A stretch of DNA of 64,000 nt. Source: an uncultured Paracoccaceae bacterium (GTDB taxonomy: Bacteria > Pseudomonadota > Alphaproteobacteria > Rhodobacterales > Rhodobacteraceae). The stretch is taken from contig CANLSM010000009.1 of assembly GCA_947493745.1 (NCBI GenBank), positions 84,896 through 148,895 on the forward strand. The letters run 5' to 3'. Of the stretch, positions 19,412 to 29,348 are shown piece after piece; position 1 is the first letter of the stretch; the number at the start of each line of letters is the position of its first letter. A program made the translations under genes and the position numbers. The notes under the pieces were generated by a model. That model ran no database searches, was not told the DNA's origin, and worked only from the letters and a program-made list of their open reading frames with translations.

Positions 19412-20953
19412 ATGCCAGAACTGAAGAAACAGCTTGAGAAAATTATGGACGAGGCCGAAGGCGCCTATGCCGACGTCATCGTTCAATTCAAATCCGAAAA
19501 AGATAAATCCCTTTCACGTCTGCTGGAGGTTGTCGTCGATACGGAGCGCGGACGGGCGATGATGGTCGATCCGGCCAAGATCCTGCCACCGGTGGCCCGG
19601 GCCTTTGACGGCAGCCAGCGTGCCCGTACCCTCCTGCGCAAGAGCGACGCCAGTCTGGCCGCGAACATTGCGCTCGATGCGCGCTTCGACGCGCTTCGTG
19701 GCGTGATATCCGTGGATGTGGCGGACAATTTTCTGAATTCCGACATCGTGAGCCGCGCCGTTCACAGTGCGAAGTCCCGGCTGCGCGGCAAGGCTAAGGC
19801 CGCCGAGCCGATGCATCTCGACAATATCGGTGGCGTTCGGATGGTGGTCCACAAGCAGGACCTGCCGGGCATCATTGACGAGAAGAAGGAACGGGTCGAG
19901 GGGATTTACGAGAACTTCCATATCAAAGCGCCCCGGTTGTTCGAGGCCTCTGCCGCGCAACTCAATCAGGACGAGCCCTATGACGGGACGACCTGGGGCC
20001 TGCGCCAGACCCGCGCCCTCGCAGCCTGGAGCACCTTTGGCACCCGGGGGCTGACCAAGAACGGGACGCCTGTGAGGGTGGCCGTGCTCGATACCGGCGT
20101 TGATCCGGACCATCCGGACATCAAGGGACGGCTGGTCGACTTTGCGGAGTTCAACGGATCGGGAACCATCGTGAACTCCGGCGTGGCCAATGCGTTTGAC
20201 TCCGATCAGCATGGCACCCATGTCGCGGGCACGATTGTCGGGGGTAATGCCAGTGGCGGCTGGATCGGCATGGCTCCCGATGCGGAACTGATCAGCGGAC
20301 TGGTGCTTGATGGCAAGAAGGGCGGCACGCTTGCACAGGTGATCAAGGGCATCGAATGGGCGGTGCAGAAGAACGCCCATGTGATCAATCTGTCGCTGGG
20401 GGGCCTCAGCTTCGAATCGACCGTTGGCACACCGTATCAGCGCGCGATCGTCGATGCGTTGGTGCGCGGCACCCTGGTGGTCGCGGCCATTGGCAATGAC
20501 GGTCACCAGACGACCGGCGCGCCGGGAAATGACTATTTTTCCCTTGCCGTAGGGGCGCATGACAGCCGACAGCGCTGTGCCGGGTTCAGCGGTGGCCGGA
20601 CGCTGGTGCTTGATCAGTCGAGCTTCATCGACAGCAAGCACCTGCCTCTGGTCTACACCAAACCGGATCTCTCCGCGCCGGGTGTTGCCGTGAAGTCCAG
20701 CATGCCAAAGGGGAAATGGGCGTCGCTCAACGGCACGTCGATGGCCACACCGCATGTCAGCGGCGCCGCCGCCCTGCTTTTCGCCGCGACCGACCTGACC
20801 AACAGCCCGGCGGATCAGCGGGCCTTTCTGGTCAAGGATCTGCTTCTTGGCGGTGTTACCGACCTTGGCGAGGCCGGACAGGATCAACGATTTGGCTATG
20901 GAACCATCAATGTGTTAAGGTCGATTGACGAAGCACTGAAGCGCGGGTTCTAA
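19412..20953 (+). CDS. S8 family serine peptidase (subtilase), no signal peptide
   Basis: The 513-residue protein has a subtilase domain with the triad Asp227 (AVLDTGVD), His267 (DQHGTHVAG) and Ser443 (NGTSMATPHVSG). The first 210 residues are helical and charged, and include a possible propeptide-like segment at about 140-180 (VRMVVHKQDLPGI). No signal peptide or membrane segment is visible, so it appears cytoplasmic unless exported by another route. ATG 19412 is preferred over the upstream TTG 19394. A small protein gene follows 22 bases later and probably works with it. Confidence 0.88.
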   Translation: MPELKKQLEKIMDEAEGAYADVIVQFKSEKDKSLSRLLEVVVDTERGRAMMVDPAKILPPVARAFDGSQRARTLLRKSDASLAANIALDARFDALRGVISVDVADNFLNSDIVSRAVHSAKSRLRGKAKAAEPMHLDNIGGVRMVVHKQDLPGIIDEKKERVEGIYENFHIKAPRLFEASAAQLNQDEPYDGTTWGLRQTRALAAWSTFGTRGLTKNGTPVRVAVLDTGVDPDHPDIKGRLVDFAEFNGSGTIVNSGVANAFDSDQHGTHVAGTIVGGNASGGWIGMAPDAELISGLVLDGKKGGTLAQVIKGIEWAVQKNAHVINLSLGGLSFESTVGTPYQRAIVDALVRGTLVVAAIGNDGHQTTGAPGNDYFSLAVGAHDSRQRCAGFSGGRTLVLDQSSFIDSKHLPLVYTKPDLSAPGVAVKSSMPKGKWASLNGTSMATPHVSGAAALLFAATDLTNSPADQRAFLVKDLLLGGVTDLGEAGQDQRFGYGTINVLRSIDEALKRGF

Positions 20954-20975
20954 AATTTAAGGCTTTAGTGCCTAT

Positions 20976-21434
20976 ATGTGGACCAACGAAGTGAGTAAGG
21001 CGCGTTCTGGCAGGAACGTGTCGCCCCCAATGTTCAGAAAGACCAGGTGTGCCGGTATGGCGATGAGGACAGGAATGTATCTTGAAACGAAGGCTGGTGA
21101 CGGCGTCGACCCGTCTGTTCGAGGATTCTTCGAGAAGTCTCCCGACAGCAGGATGGACGTGGTTGTCGTGCTGAACACACCCCAGCCGGATCTGTCGGCA
21201 ATGATCCGCCAGCCCGGTGATATCCTGGCGGGACGGCCGATTCTCCCCGATCAGGTGGATTTGACGGCACAGCGCGAGGCATTCAAGGATGTGCTCGACC
21301 GGCTTGGGATTGATGACCCGGTCTGGCTTTCGAATGCGGGCGCGGTTCTGGTCAAGGCCGACTGGTCGCAGATCGAACACATCCTCAAGCTTGATGCGGT
21401 GTCCGAGATATTGCCGAACGCCACCCTTCGATGA
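20976..21434 (+). CDS. Unknown small protein resembling a detached subtilase propeptide/inhibitor
   Basis: The 152-residue protein is not a member of a family I can name with confidence. Its second half has alternating strands and helices (MDVVVVLNTPQPDL, REAFKDVLDRLGI, GAVLVKADWSQIEHILKL, VSEILPNATLR) with the look of an inhibitor I9/subtilase propeptide: hydrophobic strand, helix, strand, then a short tail ending near Asn. It is 22 bases after the S8 peptidase stop, which favours a role as intramolecular-chaperone-like partner or inhibitor. That role is inference. The N-terminal 40 residues look unstructured, and the start (20976 or a later ATG such as 21030) is uncertain. Confidence 0.65.
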   Translation: MWTNEVSKARSGRNVSPPMFRKTRCAGMAMRTGMYLETKAGDGVDPSVRGFFEKSPDSRMDVVVVLNTPQPDLSAMIRQPGDILAGRPILPDQVDLTAQREAFKDVLDRLGIDDPVWLSNAGAVLVKADWSQIEHILKLDAVSEILPNATLR

Positions 21435-21465
21435 AAAAAGGCGCCTCTCAGGGCGCCTTTTTCAG
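21434..21465. terminator. Bidirectional intrinsic terminator
   Basis: A-run, stem AGGCGCC/GGCGCCT with a six-base loop, then a T-run. It starts at the stop codon of the propeptide-like gene and also faces the end of the bactofilin gene, so it can stop transcription from both sides. Confidence 0.85.
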
Positions 21466-21483
21466 TCTCAGCAAAGAAACGGT

Positions 21484-21996
21484 TTATTCTGCGGCTGTCG
21501 CCTTCGGGACGGCGGGCTTGGCACCCTTGTCAGCGGATGAGCTGAGCGGGTCGTCATGGCGCTGAACCGAGCCCTCGAAATGAGCACCGCTTTCGATAGC
21601 GATCGTCTTGTGGATGATGTCGCCCTCGACGCGGGCGGATGACGTCAGGCGCACCTTCAAGCCACGCACACGACCGACAACGCGCCCGGTGACAACAACA
21701 TCGTCGGCGACGACCTCGCCCTTGACGACGGCATTCTCGCCGATGGTCAGCAGATGGGCATGGATGTCGCCGTCGACATTGCCTTCAACCTGAATGTCAC
21801 CGGTGGTCTTCATATGTCCCGTGATCTGCAGATCAGATGACAGGATGGACGGGCTTGGCTTGGCCTTTGGTGCAGACGGAGCGGCTGCAGGCGCGTTGGC
21901 CGTCGGTTTGGATGGGGTCGGCGCACTCGGGGTTGCGGGTGCGGCGGGCTTGGCACCAGGGGTCTCGGTGCCGTCAGTTTTGGATTTAGAAAACAT
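21484..21996 (-). CDS. Bactofilin family polymer-forming protein
   Basis: The 170-residue protein has a Pro/Ala-rich N-terminus (about residues 1-48) followed by the beta-helical bactofilin core made of short repeats (DLQITGHMKTTGDIQVEG, NVDGDIHAHLLTIGENAVV, VVTGRVVGRV, SSARVEGDI). Bactofilins self-assemble into membrane-linked filaments that organise cell-wall enzymes and shape. Its first 11 bases overlap the end of the M23 peptidase gene upstream, an association seen in many bacteria where bactofilin scaffolds an M23 peptidase. Confidence 0.92.
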   Translation of the reverse strand: MFSKSKTDGTETPGAKPAAPATPSAPTPSKPTANAPAAAPSAPKAKPSPSILSSDLQITGHMKTTGDIQVEGNVDGDIHAHLLTIGENAVVKGEVVADDVVVTGRVVGRVRGLKVRLTSSARVEGDIIHKTIAIESGAHFEGSVQRHDDPLSSSADKGAKPAVPKATAAE

Positions 21997-23311
21997 CGTT
22001 CGCTGCCTTTATGTATGTCATGGGGTTCACGGGTTTTCCGCCGATGCGGATCTCGTAATGCAGGTGCACGCCCGTGCTGCGCCCTGTTGTTCCCATATCA
22101 CCAATATGGTCTCCGCGCGAGACACGATCACCAACCGAGACGTGAATCTTGTTCAGATGGGCGTACAGGGTCTCAAAGCCGAACTCGTGACGGATCTTGA
22201 TCATCTTGCCGAAACCGCTCTGACGACCGGCGAATACAACCACACCCTCGGCTGTGGATTTGATGTGGGTCCCGCGGGGACCGGCAAGATCAATCCCGTT
22301 ATGGGCACGGCGTCCGCCTGTCTTGGGATCACGACGGGTGCCGAACCCGCTGGTGAACCGGTGTGAGACCGTGACCGGCATCGAGTAGGGAACCTTGGCA
22401 GCGGCAATCCGCATCAGGTTCATGCGGTCCATACCTTCCATGAGAGCGGAAAACCGCTCATTCAGTTCGGGATCATCGAAGCTGCGCTGAGATACGGACG
22501 CGGTCAGGGGACCGCCGACGCCGGAATAGTTGCGGCGCACGGATGAGACGATGCTGTCCACATCCATGCCCGAGTTCTTGAACATCTGCTCCAGCGGCTC
22601 GAAGGACACGGCAACGGCCTCCTCAAGCTGGGCGACCATGCGGTCCTGACGCTCGGCATTGACCTGCATGCGCAATTCAAGTCCGGCCAGTTCCAGAGCC
22701 ATCTCCTCGCGCTCCGCCTTCGCGGTGTCGCGGGTCCGCACAGCAGAGCCGAGCGCATCGGTGATCGCCTCGACCGTATCGGCCAGATCCTCTTCGCCGT
22801 TGCGGCGGGTATCCAGGCTGCCGGAGATCGCATCAAGCTCACGCGAGAGGGTGGCATAATCCTCGCGGACGGCATCGCGCTGATCGAGGGCCGCGTCGAG
22901 ACGCACGCGCATCAGCTCTAGCCCCATCTTCAGTTCGTGCTGCTCCTCGATGGAGGCCAGCAACTCGGACTGCTGCAGCGATATCTGGTCAAGAGCCGTG
23001 GAGAAACGTGCCTGTGCCGAACGTGCCTCATGCGTGCGCTGGTCGCGCTCGTAGGTCAGCTCGTCGATACGTTCCTGATAGGCTTCCTGCAAAACGAGCG
23101 TCTGGTTGGCGGAACTGTCGGCGGAGATCACGTTGAGAACCAGCGCGGCACTCGCCACCGCCATCCATCCCAGCGACAGGACAATGCCCGTGCTGATCGA
23201 CAACTGCGCCACAGGGCTGAGTTCGATATATCGTTTGCGTTCGCCAGAAGAGATGAGAATGCGTTGGGGGGGCATCACGCCTGATAGGGCGTCGTTCAGC
23301 TTGGTTCTCAT
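21986..23311 (-). CDS. M23 family metallopeptidase with coiled coil (LytM domain)
   Basis: The 441-residue protein has a membrane helix at about 35-60, a long coiled coil (about 70-270) and a C-terminal LytM/M23 domain with zinc ligands in RRAHNGIDLAG and HLHYEIRI. It probably cuts, or regulates cutting of, peptidoglycan crosslinks in the periplasm, as EnvC/NlpD or bactofilin-linked peptidases do. An in-frame upstream extension of 66 codons overlaps the DUF455 gene and looks non-coding, so ATG 23311 is used. The overlap with bactofilin points to a joint role. Confidence 0.92.
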   Translation of the reverse strand: MRTKLNDALSGVMPPQRILISSGERKRYIELSPVAQLSISTGIVLSLGWMAVASAALVLNVISADSSANQTLVLQEAYQERIDELTYERDQRTHEARSAQARFSTALDQISLQQSELLASIEEQHELKMGLELMRVRLDAALDQRDAVREDYATLSRELDAISGSLDTRRNGEEDLADTVEAITDALGSAVRTRDTAKAEREEMALELAGLELRMQVNAERQDRMVAQLEEAVAVSFEPLEQMFKNSGMDVDSIVSSVRRNYSGVGGPLTASVSQRSFDDPELNERFSALMEGMDRMNLMRIAAAKVPYSMPVTVSHRFTSGFGTRRDPKTGGRRAHNGIDLAGPRGTHIKSTAEGVVVFAGRQSGFGKMIKIRHEFGFETLYAHLNKIHVSVGDRVSRGDHIGDMGTTGRSTGVHLHYEIRIGGKPVNPMTYIKAANDVF

Positions 23312-23453
23312 TGTCCGCCTTCGTGTCCTAACCGCACACCGACCGGTTGATCCGATCTGGTATGGTTCCTGCCAAATTTTGAAGGAAACTACGGAAAAAA
23401 AAATCACAAAGCAACTGCCGCATTGGTCGCACACCCCTAACCTGGCGGAAGGA

Positions 23454-24263
23454 TTAGCGGCTTTCCGCCAGTGGCCAGTAGAAGTCGGGCGGGATCCCGG
23501 CCTCTGCACGCTTTTCCTCGTTGAATGGCGGCTTCAGCGGACCATGAAAATACCGCTCAACCAATTGATGAAATGCATCTTTCGGATCAACCAGAGAGCG
23601 ACCACACTGATAGTGGAACCACTTGGAGCCATAGGCGACATGGCCGACCTCCTCGGCATAGATCGTCTCAAGGGCCGCGACCGAGGCGGCATCATCAGCG
23701 CGTTTGAAGATGTCGATCATGCCGGGCGTCACGTCCAGTCCGCGCGCCTCCAGCACCATCGGCACCACGGCCAGCCGTCCTTCGAAGTCATCGATCGTAT
23801 CGGCGGCAGCCCGCCACATCCCGGCATGGGCGGGCAGGGCGCCGTAATGGCTTCCATAAGCTTCCAGCCGATCGGCGAGCAGATTGAAGTGTTTGCTCTC
23901 CTCATCGGCCGCCTTCACCCAGTCGTCGTAAAAGCCCGGTGGCATCTCGATATGGGCAAAACGCGCGATGATGTCCCAATGCAGATCGACGGCGTTTAAT
24001 TCGATATGGGCAATGGCATGCAGCAGGGCGATCCGACCGGCCTCGGTTCCCGGTCGCCTGCGCGGCACATCACGCGGGTGGAGTAACTCAGGTCGCTCCG
24101 GTCGGGCCGGATTGTCCGGCGGCGCCGTCGATCCAAGGGGCAGGGGATGGCCTGCCTCACGGGACGCGAACCATTCGCCTGCGAGCGTCCGGGAGAGCGT
24201 GGTTTTCTCCCGCGCGTCAGCCGTGGTCAGAACCGCAACGGCACAATCGGTGAGCGTCTTCAA
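23454..24263 (-). CDS. DUF455 ferritin-like domain protein
   Basis: The 269-residue protein is largely helical and carries ferritin-like metal ligands: AIAHIELNAVDLHWD, DEESKHFNLLADRL, VPMVLEARGLDV and IYAEEVGHVAYG with paired Glu/His. It matches the DUF455 family, related to tRNA-hydroxylating MiaE-like diiron proteins, but its substrate is unknown. It overlaps bcp by four bases (ATGA), so the two genes are translationally coupled; a peroxide-linked role is possible but not shown. Confidence 0.88.
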   Translation of the reverse strand: MKTLTDCAVAVLTTADAREKTTLSRTLAGEWFASREAGHPLPLGSTAPPDNPARPERPELLHPRDVPRRRPGTEAGRIALLHAIAHIELNAVDLHWDIIARFAHIEMPPGFYDDWVKAADEESKHFNLLADRLEAYGSHYGALPAHAGMWRAAADTIDDFEGRLAVVPMVLEARGLDVTPGMIDIFKRADDAASVAALETIYAEEVGHVAYGSKWFHYQCGRSLVDPKDAFHQLVERYFHGPLKPPFNEEKRAEAGIPPDFYWPLAESR

Positions 24264-24733
24264 AGAGCCTTCACCGCCTCAAGCACCGCATCGACATGGC
24301 CCGGCACTTTCACCTTCCGCCAGACCTGCGCGATCTTGCCGTCCGCATCGATCAGGAAGGTAGAGCGTTCGATACCCATATAGGTCTTGCCGTACATAGA
24401 CTTCTCGACCCAGACGCCATAACTCTCGCAGAGATCGCTGTTCTCGTCGGACAAAAGCACGACGCCAAGATCGTGTTTGGCCACGAACTTGTCATGCTTG
24501 GCCACACTGTCTTTTGAGACGCCCAGAACGACTGCTCCTGCGACCTTGAACTCATCCAGTTTTTCGGTGAAGCCAATCGCCTCCTTCGTGCAGCCGGATG
24601 TGTCATCGCGCGGATAGAAATAAAGCACGACTTTTGAGCCTGCGTAGTCGTCGAGTGACACGGTTTCGCCACCATCTCGTGGGACCGAGAATGCTGGTGC
24701 GGTCTGGCCGGGCTCTGGGGCTGTTTTGGTCAT
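24260..24733 (-). CDS. bcp: Thioredoxin-dependent peroxiredoxin, BCP type
   Basis: The 157-residue peroxiredoxin has the peroxidatic Cys48 in PRDDTSGCTKEA. It reduces hydrogen and organic peroxides in the cytoplasm. The resolving Cys found five residues later in E. coli BCP is absent, so this is a 1-Cys-like or alternative-Cys form; another Cys lies in DLCESYGVW. It is the first gene of a coupled pair with DUF455 and divergent from the AsmA-like gene. Confidence 0.94.
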   Translation of the reverse strand: MTKTAPEPGQTAPAFSVPRDGGETVSLDDYAGSKVVLYFYPRDDTSGCTKEAIGFTEKLDEFKVAGAVVLGVSKDSVAKHDKFVAKHDLGVVLLSDENSDLCESYGVWVEKSMYGKTYMGIERSTFLIDADGKIAQVWRKVKVPGHVDAVLEAVKAL

Positions 24734-24854
24734 GGGAGCTATGCCTCGCTGCTGAAAGAACTATATGGTTTCCCGAGATATGCGTGTTTTGTTGACCGCT
24801 TCAAGGGCAGGCCTGTATCCTGCCGTCTGAACCTGAGAAAGTGTCCCAGCCCTT

Positions 24855-27800
24855 ATGGTCCTCGCGGCCCGAAAAAAACCGGTCAAACGCACCCATCATG
24901 TGATGTGGGGCACCCGCTGCACACATTTCCTGTTGCGCGAGGCGGGATCGCTTTTTCTCAAGCTGATCATTCTTGCGGTGCTGCTGGTTGGCGCGGGCGT
25001 CTTCTTCATGGACAAGAAGATCGTCGATATCCCCTTTGCCGCCGAGCAGGTTGAGCGGCAAATCGCCAAGCGCCTGACCGGGGCCGCGGTCCAGGTCGAC
25101 CGGTTCGAGATGGTGCTCGGCGAGGGTGAGGTGCCAAGTGACGTGGTGCTGCGCGATGTCACGCTGATAGATGATCTGGGCGAGACGCTGGTCAGGGCGC
25201 CGGTCATCCGCACCGGTTTCTCGATGATGGAGGCGCTCAACGGAAAATGGCGTCCGAAGACGTTCGAGGTCGAGGGCGTCAGCGCGACATTCCGCAGAGA
25301 CAGATCCGGCAGGGTGTCGATGTCCCTTGGCAGTCTGGGGGCAGGGCAGTCGGCTCTCTTTCAGGGTGGGGCCACAGATATAGGCGCGCTTCTGGCCGGT
25401 GGCCAGGCCGGCAATGGTGGCGGCATTTTTGAGGACCTGAGCGAGATCACATTCTCGCAGATGGATCTTCGGTACGAGGATGAGCCCACCGGTCAGATAT
25501 GGCAATCCACCGATGCCATCGTTCAGCTCACCCGGACCGAGGAGGGGCTGAGCGGTGTGGTCCGCGCCCACCTGTCTGACGGTCTACGGGAACCGACGCA
25601 AGTGTTCGCCCGGTTTGAGCAAAGCGAGATCACGGGCGACAGCAGGCTGCTGGCCGAGTTCGAGAACGCCGCCCCCGTCGATATTGCCAATCAGGTCAGG
25701 GCGCTCGATCTCCTGCGTCTGCTCGATGCGCCGACCTCGGGAAACCTGAGTGCAACAATCCGGGCAGACGGCTCTCTGGGCGAGATGGCCGGTGTGCTGG
25801 AACTGGGATCCGGTGTCCTGCGGCCTGCCGAAGGTGCCGAGATCGACTTCGATCACGCCAAGTCATACTTTTCCTATAATCCGGCCCGCCAGGTTTTCTC
25901 CGTCGATCAGTTCAATCTGGAGACATCCGTGGGCCGGTTGAGCGCTACGGGCCGCAGTCAGATCAGCTTTGATGACGCTGGACAGCGTGTGACCTCACTG
26001 GTCTCACAGCTTGAGTTTCGCGACATCGAGTTGCTCCAAGGCGCAATGCTGCCCGAGGCGGTTGAATTCGAGGGCGGTAGGGTCGGCCTGCGGCTGACGC
26101 TTGACCCGTTTCGGGTCGATCTTGGAGAGTTGACCCTGCTTGAGGACAAGCTCCGCCTGTCCGCCACAGGCAGTGCCGAATTGGATGGCCGAAACTGGAA
26201 AACCGCACTCGATATCGAGGCCGTCGGCCTCGACCGCAACCATGTGCTGGGCGCCTGGCCAGAACAGGTCCGGCCCAATATCCGCAAATGGGTCGCCAAT
26301 CACGTTACCGGCGGCCAGATCAAACAGGCGCATGCAAGTCTGCGCCTCGGCGATGGCCCCTTGCGTCTCGCAACGCGGTTCGAGTTCGAGGAGGCCACAT
26401 CCTATATCCTGCGGTCCATGCCGCCCATCGTGAACGGGCGCGGCATCGGAGAACTGACCCAGGACAGCCTGCGGATCAGTCTGCTGGACGGAAAGACAAC
26501 TTCGACCCAGGGCGGCCAGATCACGCTGGGCGAGTCCGAATTCCTGATTGCCGACATCCGGGCGAAGCCGGCGACGGGTATCGCGAACATTACGGCCGCC
26601 GGGGACATACCGGCCCTTCTGTCGCTGGTCGATCACAAACCGCTTGCGTTCATCTCACGGCTCAACAGGACGCCCGATCTGGCCGAGGGTAATGCGACCG
26701 TACAGGCAGCCCTCAGCTTTCCATTCAAGAAAGACCTCCGGCCGGTCGATGTGACGGCCCGGGTGACCGCTGATCTCAGCGATGTCGTCACGGACACGAT
26801 TGTTCCCGGTCGCCAGGTAGAGAGTGACGCCTTGCGGCTTACCGCGTCGAACGAGGCGCTCCGTGTGGCGGGCATTGCGGATGTCTCGGGCGTGCCGTTT
26901 GATTTCGAATGGGCGCGCGATCTGGGCGAGGGTGCCGGGCCCGGCAGTGTCGTCGGAACCTTCCCCCTGAGCACGGCATCCATGCAGACCTTCGGTGTGC
27001 GTTTGCCGGAAGGATCTGTCTCGGGGCAGGCCGAGGGCAGGCTGGAACTGATGCTCCGACCGGACGGCCCACCGGATTTCGTGCTGAGCGCCGGTCTGGC
27101 ATCGTCCCGGATCGCGATACCGGCGCTGGGATGGATGAAACCGACAGGACGGGCCGGGGACCTGCGGCTGACCGGCAGGCTTGGTGCGCCCGTCGATGTG
27201 CAATCCGTCCGGCTCGAGGCCGCAGGGCTTTTGGCCGAAGGGGATCTGACACTCGGCAATGCCGGTCTTGAGGAGGCGCGTTTCTCGCGGCTCAGGGTCG
27301 GTGGATGGCTCGACGCACCGGTCACTCTGCGCCCCCGGACAAACGGTCGCGGCAGCCTCGCGATCAACGGCGGCACGGTGGACCTGCGCAATCTTGAGCC
27401 GGGCGGCGGCAGCGGTGCCTACCAGATCGCGTTCAATCCCGACCGGCTCGTTGTCTCGGATACGATCCAGCTTCACAGGGTGCGCGGCAATCTCGATACC
27501 GAAGGTGGCATCCATGGGCGGCTGACAGGTCTGATAAATGGCGGTGCGCCGATTGACGGTGTGCTGCAGCGGGACAAGCGCATCTTCCTGACCTCCAACT
27601 CGGGCGGCGAAGCCTTGCGGGACGCGGGCGTCTATCGCTCTGCCAGCGGCGGTGTGCTCCGCATCGCGCTGCGTCCTGGCGAGGGGCGGGGTGTTTATGA
27701 CGGCACACTCGATCTGCGCAACACCCGGGTTCAGAACGCGCCCGCGCTGGCCGAGCTTCTGAATGTCGCGAGCATCGTCGGTATCCCCGATACACTGGCC

Positions 27801-28187
27801 GGACCCGGCATCGGTTTTGCTCAGGTCGACGGCTTCTTTCGCCTGACACCGGACCGGATCACGGTCTGGGACGCCAAGGCGGTCGCCCCCTCGCTTGGCG
27901 TCACGCTGAACGGCACCTATGCACCTGCAACCCAGGCGCTCGATATGGAAGGGGTTGTTTCGCCGGTCTACTTCGTGAACGGCATCTTCGAGAAAGTGCC
28001 GGGGTTGGGGCGTATCCTGGGCGGGCGCGACGGAGAGGGGCTGCTGGGGTTCAACTATGCCATGCGCGGTCCTGCTGCCAGCCCGCAGGTGACGGTCAAT
28101 CCGCTATCGCTCTTTACGCCGGGTGCGTTCCGGCAGATATTCCAGCGCGACCCGGGCTTCACACCCGAGATATCCCGCAGCAACTGA
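24855..28187 (+). CDS. AsmA/DUF3971-type very large envelope protein (YhdP-like)
   Basis: The 1110-residue protein has one N-terminal membrane helix (about 31-52, FLKLIILAVLLVGAGVFF) and a very long periplasmic beta-rich body. The conserved AsmA-like C-terminal part contains LDLRNTRVQNAPALAELLN, the typical late signature TPDRITVWDAKAVAPSLGVTLNG, and a closing GPAASPQVTVNP. Relatives (YhdP, TamB, AsmA) form bridges that carry phospholipids to the outer membrane. Which lipid this one carries is not visible. It ends 12 bases before queA. Confidence 0.88.
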   Translation: MVLAARKKPVKRTHHVMWGTRCTHFLLREAGSLFLKLIILAVLLVGAGVFFMDKKIVDIPFAAEQVERQIAKRLTGAAVQVDRFEMVLGEGEVPSDVVLRDVTLIDDLGETLVRAPVIRTGFSMMEALNGKWRPKTFEVEGVSATFRRDRSGRVSMSLGSLGAGQSALFQGGATDIGALLAGGQAGNGGGIFEDLSEITFSQMDLRYEDEPTGQIWQSTDAIVQLTRTEEGLSGVVRAHLSDGLREPTQVFARFEQSEITGDSRLLAEFENAAPVDIANQVRALDLLRLLDAPTSGNLSATIRADGSLGEMAGVLELGSGVLRPAEGAEIDFDHAKSYFSYNPARQVFSVDQFNLETSVGRLSATGRSQISFDDAGQRVTSLVSQLEFRDIELLQGAMLPEAVEFEGGRVGLRLTLDPFRVDLGELTLLEDKLRLSATGSAELDGRNWKTALDIEAVGLDRNHVLGAWPEQVRPNIRKWVANHVTGGQIKQAHASLRLGDGPLRLATRFEFEEATSYILRSMPPIVNGRGIGELTQDSLRISLLDGKTTSTQGGQITLGESEFLIADIRAKPATGIANITAAGDIPALLSLVDHKPLAFISRLNRTPDLAEGNATVQAALSFPFKKDLRPVDVTARVTADLSDVVTDTIVPGRQVESDALRLTASNEALRVAGIADVSGVPFDFEWARDLGEGAGPGSVVGTFPLSTASMQTFGVRLPEGSVSGQAEGRLELMLRPDGPPDFVLSAGLASSRIAIPALGWMKPTGRAGDLRLTGRLGAPVDVQSVRLEAAGLLAEGDLTLGNAGLEEARFSRLRVGGWLDAPVTLRPRTNGRGSLAINGGTVDLRNLEPGGGSGAYQIAFNPDRLVVSDTIQLHRVRGNLDTEGGIHGRLTGLINGGAPIDGVLQRDKRIFLTSNSGGEALRDAGVYRSASGGVLRIALRPGEGRGVYDGTLDLRNTRVQNAPALAELLNVASIVGIPDTLAGPGIGFAQVDGFFRLTPDRITVWDAKAVAPSLGVTLNGTYAPATQALDMEGVVSPVYFVNGIFEKVPGLGRILGGRDGEGLLGFNYAMRGPAASPQVTVNPLSLFTPGAFRQIFQRDPGFTPEISRSN

Positions 28188-28199
28188 TCACCGGCCTGT

Positions 28200-29249
28200 A
28201 TGCAACTCTCAGATTTCGACTTCGATCTGCCCGAAGAGCTGATCGCGCTCAGGCCCGTCCGACCGCGCCCGGCCTCCCGTCTTCTGGTCAGCCGGGGAGA
28301 GCGGATCGAGGACGCGCATGTCTCGGACCTTGCCGGATATCTCGATCCGGGTGATCTGCTTGTCTTCAACAACACCAAGGTGATCCCTGCACGGCTGAGC
28401 GGCACCCGTAGGCGGGAGACGACCACCGGCTCGGGCGTTGCCGCCATCGAGGTCACGCTGATTGCAAAATCAGGCGAAACCTGGCGCGCGCTGGCACGCC
28501 CGGCCAAGCGTCTCGCCACCGGCGACATGATCAGCTTTGCCGAGGGCTTCGGTGCCGAGGTGATCGCCAAGGGGCAGGGCGGCGTGGTCACGCTCGCCTT
28601 CGACAGATCCGCAGAAACGCTGGAGGCCGCGCTTCAGACCCACGGGGTCATGCCGCTGCCACCCTACATCGCGGCGAAACGCAAGGCGGATGCGCGGGAC
28701 ATTGAGGATTACCAGACCGTCTTTGCCGAACAGGCAGGTGCCGTGGCGGCCCCGACTGCCTCGCTCCACTTCGATACCGGTCTGCTGGAGGATCTGCACG
28801 CGCGGGGCATCGCCTCCACCTACGTCACCCTTCATGTCGGCGCCGGCACGTTTCTGCCGGTGAAGGTCGAGAAAATCGAAAGCCACAAGATGCATTCCGA
28901 ATGGGGCGAGATCACCGAGGAAAGCGTCGAGGCCATCCGAAAGGCGCTGCGCGACGGCCGTCGCGTCATTCCCGTTGGAACCACCGCATTGCGTCTGCTT
29001 GAGACGGCCGCAACCGGCCGGGGCGAAATCGCGCCATGGCGTGGCGATACGGACATTTTCATCCGTCCCGGTTACGCGTTTCGCATCGCAAGCGGCCTGA
29101 TGACCAATTTCCATCTGCCAAAATCGACGCTTCTGATGCTGGTGGCAGCCCTCATGGGCAAGGCGCAGATCGACCGTATCTACGCCCATGCCATCGCCCG
29201 CAACTATCGGTTCTTCTCCTATGGCGACAGCTCGCTCCTGCTGCCATGA
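28200..29249 (+). CDS. queA: S-adenosylmethionine:tRNA ribosyltransferase-isomerase
   Basis: The 349-residue protein matches QueA, which builds epoxyqueuosine in tRNA by transferring ribose from SAM. Visible motifs are [14 protein letters not shown] at the start, [41 protein letters not shown] and [15 protein letters not shown] near the end. It begins 12 bases after the AsmA-like gene. No tgt gene is in the window. Confidence 0.96.
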   Translation: MQLSDFDFDLPEELIALRPVRPRPASRLLVSRGERIEDAHVSDLAGYLDPGDLLVFNNTKVIPARLSGTRRRETTTGSGVAAIEVTLIAKSGETWRALARPAKRLATGDMISFAEGFGAEVIAKGQGGVVTLAFDRSAETLEAALQTHGVMPLPPYIAAKRKADARDIEDYQTVFAEQAGAVAAPTASLHFDTGLLEDLHARGIASTYVTLHVGAGTFLPVKVEKIESHKMHSEWGEITEESVEAIRKALRDGRRVIPVGTTALRLLETAATGRGEIAPWRGDTDIFIRPGYAFRIASGLMTNFHLPKSTLLMLVAALMGKAQIDRIYAHAIARNYRFFSYGDSSLLLP

Positions 29250-29348
29250 GATGAAAACGACGCCCGACAGTCGGTCTTAAGATGTTCGACTCGAATTGGG
29301 GCCTATACGGGGGGACTGACTGACGGCGCTGGAAGAGGATGATCCGGC

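Noticed and set aside
23312..23509. N-terminal extension of the M23 peptidase
   Set aside because: It overlaps the end of the DUF455 gene and would bury the membrane helix; ATG 23311 fits better.
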